Assembly: GCA_028287745.1 (NCBI GenBank)
Contig: JAQBPB010000001.1
Span: forward strand, 1 to 48,131
Source: Chloroflexota bacterium
GTDB lineage: Bacteria > Chloroflexota > Chloroflexia > Chloroheliales > Chloroheliaceae
DNA length: 48,131 bases
Direction of reading: 5' to 3'
The notes below the pieces were generated by a model. That model ran no database searches. It was not told the origin of the DNA and saw only the letters and a program-made list of their open reading frames with translations. Within the stretch, counting starts at the first letter, position 1. Each line of letters opens with the position of its first letter. The translations under genes and the position numbers were made by a program. This document shows positions 1 through 7,677 of the stretch, one piece after another.

Positions 1-1127
1 TCATCAAAAAGGGTCCACTCTTTAACAAACTTGCCATCCTTGATTAGAAAGTGGGTGAAGCCCAGCAGTTGAATGCGCTTGCCACTCGGCGCTCCATAAT
101 GGCCCGGCCCGGTGTGGTTACCCTGCAGCCACCAGCGCACTGCCACCCGGTAGCCGTCTTTTTCGTTACCCAGGGCGCAAATGTGGTCAACGTAAATCAT
201 CAGGTCGGGGAAAGCGGCCATCAGGCCCAGGATATAGGCTTTGTAGTCGCCCAGCCCATACAGGTCGCGGTTGGTCGCGACGTGGCTCTGATAATTTGGA
301 CTGCAGTACTCGTTGACTATGTTGAACATGCGCCAGTTCCAGACTTCCTGGAAGAAGCGCTTGATGAAGTTCTCAAGCTCAAACTCGGTAGGTTTTGGGG
401 GCAGCGGTTCGGGGGTAGTCAGCCCGAAGACCCGGTCGATTTCGCCAAAGTTCTGGGGTACAGGCGGTTTCAACCCGGCAGCGGCTTCAGCGGCGGCGGC
501 CTTTTTTGCCAGTTCATAAGGATTGAGGCCTAGTTGCCAGATTACGTTCATTTCTTCGCGGGCAATCCATTCCTCAATGATGCGGTTTTCTTTGACCAGG
601 CAGTGGGCCACACCCATGCGGGTCGCCCGGCGGTTGGTGGGCGGGCCGTAATTACTCCAGCCGGTGTTGGTGCCAATCCAGGCAATCCGGTGCGAGGAAT
701 GAAAGCCATCTTTATCGTTACCGCTCCAGATAACATCCGCCGCGATTACCCGGCAGTCCGGGAAAGCGGCCATTTTCTTCATGGAGTCAGCTACGACCTT
801 GTCGCGCCCGTAGTTTTTGCCTTCGGTGGTATGAATAACTATGTCCTGGTTGTAGGTATCGTAAATCAGGCCGATGCCCTTTTCCTCCCAGATGCGGTGG
901 GTGACCCGGACGATATAATCGACAATATCGACATAGTCGGGGTCAAAACCTTCCAAACTCTGGCGGCGCGGGGTGCCCTGCAGGGCCATAAACTTGCTGA
1001 TGTCGGTGCCTGGTACGTCCATTACGGCCAGTTGATTGGTGCCTTCAGTTGCTGCATAGGTGCGGCTGCCGGACTGTGGAATTACCTGGCCGTTTGCCGG
1101 GTTGACTGGTTCCTGTTTTAAAGACAT
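1..1127 (-). CDS. Double NTF2/SnoaL-like protein, 3' end cut by window edge
   Basis: The leftward frame starts at the ATG at 1127-1125, behind AGGGGAAATTC, and is still open at base 1, giving 375 codons without a stop. It is a close paralogue of the next gene (372 aa): both share the segment around GFDPDYVDIVDYIVRV near residue 50, both have two SnoaL/NTF2-like halves (about residues 50-195 and 225-375), and both end near EWTLFDE. By comparison only about 10-15 residues are missing. NTF2-like folds are small alpha+beta barrels used by polyketide cyclases, dehydratases, isomerases and non-enzymatic binding proteins, so the reaction cannot be named. There is no signal peptide, so it is presumably cytoplasmic. 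It is the last gene of the leftward operon seen here. The family call is firm and the function is unknown. Confidence 0.8.
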   Translation of the reverse strand, partial: MSLKQEPVNPANGQVIPQSGSRTYAATEGTNQLAVMDVPGTDISKFMALQGTPRRQSLEGFDPDYVDIVDYIVRVTHRIWEEKGIGLIYDTYNQDIVIHTTEGKNYGRDKVVADSMKKMAAFPDCRVIAADVIWSGNDKDGFHSSHRIAWIGTNTGWSNYGPPTNRRATRMGVAHCLVKENRIIEEWIAREEMNVIWQLGLNPYELAKKAAAAEAAAGLKPPVPQNFGEIDRVFGLTTPEPLPPKPTEFELENFIKRFFQEVWNWRMFNIVNEYCSPNYQSHVATNRDLYGLGDYKAYILGLMAAFPDLMIYVDHICALGNEKDGYRVAVRWWLQGNHTGPGHYGAPSGKRIQLLGFTHFLIKDGKFVKEWTLFD

Positions 1128-1170
1128 ATGAATTTCCCCTTATTTTACTATCCGGTAGAAGGTTTTCGTA

Positions 1171-2289
1171 TTAAGAAGGCCAGTAAATCTGTTTGAGCAG
1201 GGCGAACTCATCAAACAGCGTCCATTCTTTAGCGATTTTGCCGTCTTTAATGAAATAATGGGTGTTGCCTAATAACTTAACCCGTTTACCGGATGGGTCG
1301 CCGTAGTGGCCCGGGCCCTGGTGGGTGCCTTGCATAGTCCAGCGGACCGCTACCCGGTAACCTTTCTGCGAATCGCCCAGGAAACCTACCCAGTCCACGT
1401 TCATCACCAGGTCCGGGAAAGCCGCTATCAGGGCCAGGATATAAGATGAGAGGTCGCCCATTCCGTAAAGCTCGCGGTGCGAGGAAACGTAACCCTCATA
1501 GTTCTGTGAATAATACTGCCGTAAATTGTTTAGCAAACGCCAGTTCCAGACTTCATGCCAGACCCGCCGCACAAAAAGTTCCGGTTCGAAATCGCGTCCC
1601 AGGGGCGGTAAAGGGGCCGGGGTAGTCTGACCCAGTACCCGGTCAATTTCGCCGGTACTTTCCAGGGCCGGGTTGCGCACCCCCGAAGCGGCATCGCGGG
1701 CGGCCATTCGTTTTGCCAGCTCAATCGGATCGTATCCAAGCTGGCGGACCGTCGCTAGCTCGTCACGGGTCAGCCACTCTTCAACAATCCGGTTTTCCTT
1801 CACAAAACAGTGGGCAATTACAAAACGGCTCACCCGGCGGCGGGTTGGCGGGCCGTATGCCGAATAGCCGTTATTGGTCGCCATATAGATGGCCCGGTGG
1901 GAGGAATGAAAGCCGTCTTTATCGTTGCCGGTCCAGATTACGTCCTGGGCCGGTGAGTACAGGTCTGTAAAAGCCGACTGGGCTTTGGCGGTATCGGCTA
2001 CGACTTTCTCCCGGCCGTAAAAAGTACCCTCGGTTGTATGGATTATAACATTGTGGTTATAGGTATCGTAAATCAGGCCGATCCCTTTTTCTTCCCAGAT
2101 GCGGTGGGTGACCCGGACGATATAATCGACAATATCAACATAATCGGGGTCAAAACCTTCCATACCCTGGCGGCGTGGGGTGCCCTGTAGCGCCGTGAAT
2201 TTACTAATGTCGGTTTCCGGCGCGTCCATCACCGGTAAGTTTGAGTTGTTCGGTTCGGTAGTAATAATTTCACCCTGCTTCAGAGCCAT
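1171..2289 (-). CDS. Double NTF2/SnoaL-like protein (paralogue of the preceding gene)
   Basis: 372 aa, ATG start behind AAAGGATAG. Two NTF2/SnoaL-like domains can be seen, about residues 48-190 and 230-370. Each opens with an amphipathic helix containing an R.W.E or R..W.EVW pattern (HRIWEEKGIGLIYDTY; RRVWHEVWNWRLLNNL) and ends in a strand reading VKENRIVEEW or IKDGKIAKEW, which shows internal duplication. Proteins of this kind are often annotated ester cyclase or nuclear transport factor 2 family. No catalytic residue can be assigned with confidence. It lies 110 bases after the permease gene and 43 bases before its paralogue, so it belongs to the transporter operon. It may process or bind the imported compound (inference). 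Confidence 0.8.
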   Translation of the reverse strand: MALKQGEIITTEPNNSNLPVMDAPETDISKFTALQGTPRRQGMEGFDPDYVDIVDYIVRVTHRIWEEKGIGLIYDTYNHNVIIHTTEGTFYGREKVVADTAKAQSAFTDLYSPAQDVIWTGNDKDGFHSSHRAIYMATNNGYSAYGPPTRRRVSRFVIAHCFVKENRIVEEWLTRDELATVRQLGYDPIELAKRMAARDAASGVRNPALESTGEIDRVLGQTTPAPLPPLGRDFEPELFVRRVWHEVWNWRLLNNLRQYYSQNYEGYVSSHRELYGMGDLSSYILALIAAFPDLVMNVDWVGFLGDSQKGYRVAVRWTMQGTHQGPGHYGDPSGKRVKLLGNTHYFIKDGKIAKEWTLFDEFALLKQIYWPS

Positions 2290-2399
2290 CAGGTAACTAT
2301 CCTTTCAAGGTCGGGCTGGCTTTTAACCAGCATTTAACAAGGAGTGGCCGGGTAGCGCTTGCCGGATAAAGCCGGGCGAAATTCTACCGGGCCGCTTTT

Positions 2400-3281
2400 C
2401 TACTTTACTGCTCCCATTGTAAGGCCGCCCACAAAATGCTTGCGGATTAAGAGCGAAAGGATCAATATGGGCACCATTACCAGCATACCGGTAGCCGACA
2501 TCAATTCCCACTGCAAACCTCTTGGCCCGCTCGCTACACCGTAAAAACCGACCTGCAAGGTCTGGGTATTGCGGCTGCCAATAATCAGGGCGAAAAGGAA
2601 CTCATTCCAGCAAGCGATAAAACCAAAGACCGCCGCCACAATTATACCGGGCATTACCAGCGGGAAAGTAATCCGGTAGAGAATACCCAGGTCGTTGGCA
2701 CCGTCCACCAGGGCGGCTTCTTCCACTTCTATTGGAAGCGAGTCAATGTAGCCCTTGATCATCCAGGTGGCATAAGGTAAAACAATTGCCAGGTCCAAAA
2801 TTACCAGGCCCTGGATTGTATCAATCAGACCGACCGCCCGGAACAGGTTAAAGAAGGGCAGGATGATAACCACCGGCGGAATGAACTGGGTGGTCAGCAC
2901 CCAGACCATCAACAGGTTACTTCCCCTGAATCTGAAACGGGAGAAGGCGTAGGCGGCCATCATAGCCAGCGGAATGGCAATCACGACCGTCAGGATACCA
3001 ACCGTCAAACTATTGAGCAGTTTAGGCCCCATAGTAAGCGGGTCATCAAAAATGATCTTGAAGTTATCCAGGGTAGGTCCGAAAAACAGGTCCAGCGTGT
3101 AGGATTGCTGGTAAGTTTTAAGTGAGGTCAGGCCAATCCAGAAAATTGGAATCAGGATAAAACCTAAAGTGATTATAATGCCTATCCAATAGCCGAAAGC
3201 ACCTACTACATCGTTACTCTTGATACCTTTGACCTTTACTTTACTCTCGGTCTTATCAACCGACTTTAATGCTAAACTCAT
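2400..3281 (-). CDS. Carbohydrate ABC transporter permease, MalG type
   Basis: 293 aa, the usual length for MalG-type inner-membrane subunits. There is a cytoplasmic N-terminus, then six predicted membrane segments. The EAA loop that docks the ATPase reads EEAALVDGANDLGILYRITF in the C-terminal third, followed by P-L-V-M-P. The start ATG lies two bases after the stop of the upstream permease, so the two are translationally coupled. With its partner it forms the channel of the importer whose binding protein is encoded at 4324-5838. Substrate is not deducible; neighbours suggest a sugar-like or polyhydroxylated compound. No ATPase gene is present in the window. Confidence 0.95.
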   Translation of the reverse strand: MSLALKSVDKTESKVKVKGIKSNDVVGAFGYWIGIIITLGFILIPIFWIGLTSLKTYQQSYTLDLFFGPTLDNFKIIFDDPLTMGPKLLNSLTVGILTVVIAIPLAMMAAYAFSRFRFRGSNLLMVWVLTTQFIPPVVIILPFFNLFRAVGLIDTIQGLVILDLAIVLPYATWMIKGYIDSLPIEVEEAALVDGANDLGILYRITFPLVMPGIIVAAVFGFIACWNEFLFALIIGSRNTQTLQVGFYGVASGPRGLQWELMSATGMLVMVPILILSLLIRKHFVGGLTMGAVK

Positions 3282-3283
3282 AC

Positions 3284-4156
3284 CTAGACCTGCTTTCCTA
3301 ATAAGAGTTTTACGTAAAGGTAGGCCAGGATGGAGAGGAATATCACCAGCATTATGGCTAAGGCCGAAGCGTAGCCCATATCCAGATTTCTAAAACCGAC
3401 CTGATAAATAAAATAGTTAAAGGTTTGCGTCGAACGGCCCGGCCCGCCACCGGTCATAGTTACTACCTGGTCGAACATCTTGAGAGAGAAAATAGTTTTT
3501 AACAAGAGCGCAATCAGGATTACCGGCCGCAGCAAGGGCAGTGTTACATAGAAGAAGAGGCTGACATTGTTTGCGCCATCTAACCTGGCTGCCTCGGTAA
3601 TTTCCGGTGAAATCGTCCCTAAAGCACCTACGAACATCAGGGCAATCAGGGGCGCCCAACCCCAGGTCTCGGACATCGCCAGGCTAAACATGGCCCAGAA
3701 GGTGTCATTCAACCAGATAATATCCCGTGCCGGTGGGAAAACGGTCTTTACCAGGTGGTCATACAATCCGTATTCGGAATTGAGCATGAACTTCCAGGAA
3801 AAACCTTTCAAAGTAGGACTTACCGCAAAAGGGAAAATTAGAAGTGTTTTAATTATGGTATTAACCAGGCTCTTTTTCTGGACAAGAAGAGCGATAGCTA
3901 ACCCGATACCCAGTGATAGGCTGACTGACAGAATTGTAAATAAGAATGTGACTTGCAAGCTATTGGTAAAGCCTGAATCAGTGAAAGCTTGCGTATAGTT
4001 ATCCAACCCGACCCAATCAGTAGGCTCCTGAGACTTGGTTAATTGCCAGTTGCGAAGGCTAATTACCAGGGCATACAATAAAGGATAGGTAGTTGTTGCC
4101 AGCAGTACCAGAATGGCTGGCGATAACATAATAAATTTGGCATATTTACCGCGCAA
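3284..4156 (-). CDS. Carbohydrate ABC transporter permease, MalF type
   Basis: 290 aa with six predicted membrane segments and the MalF-type periplasmic loop after the first one. The EAA docking loop reads ITEAARLDGANNVSLFFYVT followed by LPLLRP, and a C-terminal TMTGGGPGRSTQTFNYFIY segment is typical of sugar-permease MalF subunits. The start is a TTG preceded by a strong GGAGGAG ribosome site at six bases; no in-frame ATG lies nearby. It sits 167 bases after the binding-protein gene, and a small hairpin in that gap may lower permease expression relative to the binding protein. It pairs with the MalG-type gene immediately downstream. Confidence 0.95.
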   Translation of the reverse strand: MRGKYAKFIMLSPAILVLLATTTYPLLYALVISLRNWQLTKSQEPTDWVGLDNYTQAFTDSGFTNSLQVTFLFTILSVSLSLGIGLAIALLVQKKSLVNTIIKTLLIFPFAVSPTLKGFSWKFMLNSEYGLYDHLVKTVFPPARDIIWLNDTFWAMFSLAMSETWGWAPLIALMFVGALGTISPEITEAARLDGANNVSLFFYVTLPLLRPVILIALLLKTIFSLKMFDQVVTMTGGGPGRSTQTFNYFIYQVGFRNLDMGYASALAIMLVIFLSILAYLYVKLLLGKQV

Positions 4157-4285
4157 TTTACTCCTCCAACAATCGGCTTGTTCGAGTTATAGAACGCAGC
4201 TTTGCAAACATTTAACTGACTATCCGCAAAGCTGTATTCTTTTTTTTCTCGAATACTGCAACAATCCAGTTCAGGTAAGGTGGCT

Positions 4286-4308
4286 GCAGGAGGCACCGGG
4301 CCTCCCGC
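4286..4308 (-). terminator. Small hairpin between binding-protein and permease genes
   Basis: GCAGGAGGC (4286-4294) pairs with GCCTCCCGC (4300-4308) with one A/C mismatch around the loop ACCGG. There is no strong U tract. Such intercistronic hairpins commonly stabilise or attenuate the message so that the binding protein is made in excess; that role is inferred. Confidence 0.4.
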
Positions 4309-4323
4309 ATATACCCAGGATTG

Positions 4324-5838
4324 TTACTTGTAATAACCACCCTTTTTCATGATGGCCTCGACATCTTTAGCAGCCTGGTCAAGCGTTTCTTTGACCGACT
4401 TGCCGCCTGCCATGTTGTTGATCGCTACTTCCAGGACCGACTCTACCTGGGGCCATTCGGGAATAAGGGGTTCGGTGCGGGCAGTCTTTAATACGCTGAG
4501 CATGGTGTTTTGCAAGCCCTGGTGTACCCGGTTAACTTCGGGGTCTTGCAGGTTAGAGTAGTGGACTGCCACGACATTATCGAACTCGGGTTTGCTCTTG
4601 TCCAGCACAACCGCTTTCTCTACCTTGGTGTTGGTCAACCATTTCAAGTATTCCCAGGCAGCGTCCTGGTTCTTGGAGTACTTGGAAATGCCGACCGGCC
4701 AGATCTGGGAGTAGGAAATCGGGGCTTTACCGGTCCAGGCAGGAGCCGGAACGAAGCCGATGTTATTCAAAACTTCCGGAGCGACGTTCTTAGGATTGGA
4801 AAAGTTACTGAAATACCAGGACCAGGCTACAAACATAGCCGATTTGCCGGTGGTAAACTGGGTCCCGGCTTCACCTTCATTAAAGGTTACCGAGTTGGGT
4901 GAAGAATAGCCGTTCTTGAGCAAGTTAATGTAGGCGGTGGTGGCTTCAACTCCGGCCGGGTTGTTGAAAATCGGCCGCATGCTCTGGTCGAACACGTCTC
5001 CGCCATTTCCCCACAGGTGGTTCAAGAAGATGAAGACGTTCTGGCCGGCGTTGACGGCATAGTAGTTAGACAAAGGGGAGGTCGCCGGGTTTTTCTCCTT
5101 GATAACTTTGGCGACAGCCTCAAGTTCCTGCCAGGTAGTCGGGGGCTGAATACCCAGCTTCTGGAAGATGTCCTTGCGGTAGAACAGCACCTGGGCATGG
5201 CCGCGGAAAGGAATGCCTAAAACGCTCTTGCCATCATTGGAACTGGCGGCGGTGATGTGAGCCGGGGAGAAGTCTTCCAGGCTGATTTTGGCTTCTTTGA
5301 TTTTGTCGTCCAGGGGCAGCAAGAATTGTTTGATGCCAGGGCCCCAGCTATCAACCCAGGCGATGTTGTCAAAGCCACCGGTGCCGGAAACCGACTCGGT
5401 CAGCAATTTCTGCTGGAAACCGTTGTAAGGGCCGTTGTCCCAGGTAACTGAAATGCCGGTCATTGCGGTAAACTCTTTAGCGGTTTTATCAATTAAAGAG
5501 GCAAATTGGGTCGCGGTGTTGCAGCAAATCAAGAAATTTAATTTGGTGCCGTTGTAAGGTTTGCCCGGTTTTAATCCGTAATCGGCCGGGTTCGTCGAAG
5601 CGGCGGCGGGTGCGGCCCCGGCGGCGGCGGCAGTAGTAGCTGCCCCAGCGGCGGCAGCGGTGGTAGCTGCGCCCGAGGCGGCAGTGGTGGCTGCGCCGGA
5701 AGCGGCGGCAGTCGTAGCGGCCGCGGCGGTAGTGGCGGCCGGGGCAGGGGTGGCAGTCGGGCTATCACCGCAGGCTGACAATATCAGGCTGGATAATAGC
5801 ACCAGGATTACGAAAACAGGCTGCTTGCCTTTAAACAT
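4324..5838 (-). CDS. Sugar ABC transporter substrate-binding lipoprotein
   Basis: 504 aa, ATG start behind AGGAGGAG. A Sec/SPII signal is visible: a basic N-terminus, a hydrophobic core of about residues 8-20, then LSAC with the lipidated Cys23, followed by GDS. Residues 25-75 form an Ala/Thr linker with repeats of the type GAATTAAA. From about residue 85 comes the family 1 extracellular solute-binding fold: FLICCNTATQF, DNGPYNGFQQK, PTTWQELEAVAKVIKEKNP, and a C-terminal AWEYLKWL. It is anchored outside the membrane and delivers ligand to the two permeases encoded just downstream. The gap of 79 bases to the dehydrogenase gene upstream suggests one operon with RraA and SDR. The ligand is unknown. 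Confidence 0.95.
   Translation of the reverse strand: MFKGKQPVFVILVLLSSLILSACGDSPTATPAPAATTAAAATTAAASGAATTAASGAATTAAAAGAATTAAAAGAAPAAASTNPADYGLKPGKPYNGTKLNFLICCNTATQFASLIDKTAKEFTAMTGISVTWDNGPYNGFQQKLLTESVSGTGGFDNIAWVDSWGPGIKQFLLPLDDKIKEAKISLEDFSPAHITAASSNDGKSVLGIPFRGHAQVLFYRKDIFQKLGIQPPTTWQELEAVAKVIKEKNPATSPLSNYYAVNAGQNVFIFLNHLWGNGGDVFDQSMRPIFNNPAGVEATTAYINLLKNGYSSPNSVTFNEGEAGTQFTTGKSAMFVAWSWYFSNFSNPKNVAPEVLNNIGFVPAPAWTGKAPISYSQIWPVGISKYSKNQDAAWEYLKWLTNTKVEKAVVLDKSKPEFDNVVAVHYSNLQDPEVNRVHQGLQNTMLSVLKTARTEPLIPEWPQVESVLEVAINNMAGGKSVKETLDQAAKDVEAIMKKGGYYK
5590..5770 (-). repeat. Low-complexity Ala/Thr linker coding repeat in the binding lipoprotein
   Basis: A run of GCN and ACN codons encodes imperfect tandem copies of an eight-residue unit such as SGAATTAA or AGAATTAA after the lipidated cysteine. 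The same style of linker occurs in the other two binding lipoproteins of the window. It probably acts as a flexible tether through the cell wall. On DNA level it is a near-tandem 24-base repeat that could change length by slippage. Confidence 0.7.
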
Positions 5839-5917
5839 AGCAAGGCTCCTCCTCTTATCTTATAATTTTACTGAACGTTAGATAGAAACGAGCGAGAGAA
5901 AAACGTTTGGAATCAGG

Positions 5918-6658
5918 TTACCAGGCGGTCCATCCACCGTCTACCAGCAAGGTATGGCCGGTAACCAGCCCTGCTTCCTGAGTTGCCAGGTAGACGACAG
6001 CCGCCGCTATTTCTGCTACGGTTCCAACCCGGCCTAGCGGTATCCGGGCCAGAATACGGTCACGCCAGACCGGATTTTCCAGGGTTGAACGGGTTAACTC
6101 TGTTTCAACAAAGGTAGGAGCTACGGCATTAACCGTAATGTTATGGCGAGCCAGCTCCAGGGCAAGCACTTTAGTCAATTGTGTAACGCCGCCTTTACTG
6201 GCGCAGTAGGCCGAGCGTTCCTCGATACCCACTACCCCGGCTTGCGAGCTGATATTTATTATCCGCCCTCCCCGGTTGGCCGCTACCATATGCCGGGCGG
6301 CGGCCTGGGTTACAAAAAAGACACTTTTTAAGTTCGTAGTCATAACGGCGTCCCAACTGGCTTCGTCTACATCGAAGATTCCTTGCGGAATATTCAGACC
6401 GGCGTTGTTAACCAGGATGTCCAATTGGCCGTATTCAGCGACTACTCGATCAACCCCCCGGCGAATAGAGGCAACATCAGTTACATCCATCTCGATAGGA
6501 AGCGTATTCAGGCGTTGGGCAATGCTGCGGGCAGCTTCCGGTTGTCGGCTGGTGCCCACTACCTTTGCTCCTGCCTGCTGCAAGGCAAGCGTAATACCCT
6601 CTCCTAGTCCCCGGCTTGCGCCGGTCACCAGGCAAATTTTATTATCTAATCGGAACAT
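5918..6658 (-). CDS. Short-chain dehydrogenase/reductase (SDR)
   Basis: 246 aa, a classical SDR length. Visible motifs are the NAD(P)-binding TGASRGLG (residues 12-19), NNAG (84-87), the active-site Asn110, Ser138 in ISSQAG, and the catalytic YCASK (Tyr151, Lys155), plus the C-terminal GHTLLVDGGW. It is similar in style to FabG, gluconate 5-dehydrogenase and 2-deoxygluconate dehydrogenase proteins. It probably oxidises a hydroxyl of the imported substrate in the cytoplasm. It lies between the RraA gene and the binding-protein gene on the same strand, so catabolic use fits better than fatty acid synthesis. The exact substrate is unknown. Confidence 0.92.
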   Translation of the reverse strand: MFRLDNKICLVTGASRGLGEGITLALQQAGAKVVGTSRQPEAARSIAQRLNTLPIEMDVTDVASIRRGVDRVVAEYGQLDILVNNAGLNIPQGIFDVDEASWDAVMTTNLKSVFFVTQAAARHMVAANRGGRIINISSQAGVVGIEERSAYCASKGGVTQLTKVLALELARHNITVNAVAPTFVETELTRSTLENPVWRDRILARIPLGRVGTVAEIAAAVVYLATQEAGLVTGHTLLVDGGWTAW

Positions 6659-6805
6659 TTATGTTTCCTGTTTGTGTAAAGCAGGTAGGAACTTGTGGCT
6701 GTTTTAAGGCCGGTTTTGGAAAACGCTAGACACTTCAACAAATTGAATACGAATGCAGAAATGGTAAAACAAGATAACTCGTTTGTCAATACCCTATTTT
6801 ATTTT

Positions 6806-7513
6806 CTAATGAATGTCATCTCCTTTATCCATAGCTCTCCTGATATCCTCTACCGAAAATCCCGGTTGGCGGGCCGCCGCCATGATTAACTGTTCGCGTT
6901 GAATCATAACCTGGATGGCGTGGGGCATCCTGGCTGCCAGGTGGGCCGGGATGACCACCGCGCCGTGCCGGTCGGCATGAATGAGGTCATGATGGCGCAC
7001 TGTGAGGCCGAAAACGTTAACTTCTACCCCAACATCAACGATATGGACAAAGGCGTGGCTGGGACTGATTTTGCCGCCAAGCAGTTGAAAACCGGGCGCG
7101 ATAAAATCCAGGTCCCGGATTGCCCCATTTGTTACAACTCCCAGGCTGCCTAATTTCTGGTGGACCAGGGCATGGACTTCGCCCCACCAGGCCCCCAGGC
7201 CAGGCCGGGCGTCAATGTCCTGGATGACTACAACCGTTGGATGGGGTTCCGCTGCAATATATTCATAATATTTCATGCGCTGGTCGCGGGCCTCTTTAGG
7301 CGAAAGCAGGGCCGGTTCAGACGCCCGCAGTGTTGCGGTCCTGGCATAGCCTACCAGCGGCGGCAGCTTTGGGTCGGCGCAAACGAACGGTTCAGTGGTA
7401 AATCCGGTGATGCGGCGGCCTCCCAGCAGCACTTCCAGGGCGTTACAGATGGTTGGAGTATCATATTTGCGTAATTCGTCTAATAATTCGAGCGCAAAGG
7501 TTTCCTCAGACAT
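6806..7513 (-). CDS. RraA-family aldolase/decarboxylase-like protein
   Basis: 235 aa. The RraA/HMG-aldolase fold is indicated by GAWWGEVHALVHQKLG (about 107-122), GVVTNGAIRDLD with the substrate-binding Arg133 and metal-binding Asp134, and HADRHGAVVIP. Class II members cleave 4-hydroxy-4-methyl-2-oxoglutarate or decarboxylate oxaloacetate; others are RNase E regulators, which is unlikely in this setting. It is first in the leftward operon and starts 164 bases from the divergent HisD-type gene. It probably performs a retro-aldol or decarboxylation step on a 2-oxo acid (inference). Confidence 0.9.
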   Translation of the reverse strand: MSEETFALELLDELRKYDTPTICNALEVLLGGRRITGFTTEPFVCADPKLPPLVGYARTATLRASEPALLSPKEARDQRMKYYEYIAAEPHPTVVVIQDIDARPGLGAWWGEVHALVHQKLGSLGVVTNGAIRDLDFIAPGFQLLGGKISPSHAFVHIVDVGVEVNVFGLTVRHHDLIHADRHGAVVIPAHLAARMPHAIQVMIQREQLIMAAARQPGFSVEDIRRAMDKGDDIH

Positions 7514-7582
7514 AAGTATTCACCTTATCCTAAATTTTGCAGTGTGAAAAAAAAGCAGTCGAAAATTGAAATAAAAAACTTA

Positions 7583-7611
7583 TTGACAGTATAGCATACG
7601 TATGCCATAAT
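7583..7611 (+). promoter_or_regulatory. Sigma-70-type promoter for the HisD operon with palindrome in the spacer
   Basis: TTGACA (7583-7588), 17-base spacer, CATAAT (7606-7611). The spacer contains the perfect palindrome GCATACGTATGC at 7594-7605, placed where a repressor would block RNA polymerase. On the other strand TATACT (reverse of 7588-7593) could be the -10 of the leftward RraA operon, so one operator could control both directions. The -35 match is exact and the -10 match is five of six. Confidence 0.75.
7594..7605. promoter_or_regulatory. Candidate operator, perfect 12-base palindrome
   Basis: GCATACGTATGC is identical to its reverse complement and has a central CG, as in many LacI- and GntR-family operators. 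It sits between the -35 and -10 of the rightward promoter and next to the likely leftward -10. The cognate regulator is not encoded next to it. Confidence 0.6.
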
Positions 7612-7677
7612 TTTCACAACTAAATTTTGCTGGCCGAAATTATTTTTTAAATATCCAATGGAGGAGTACAAAATTAG

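Noticed and set aside
534..1121. A 195-codon plus-strand frame near the left edge
   Set aside because: It is the reverse of the truncated NTF2-like gene at 1-1127, which has a ribosome site and a clear paralogue.
5571..5768. Proline- and leucine-rich alternative frames across the repeat linkers
   Set aside because: They are frame shadows of GCN/ACN repeats.
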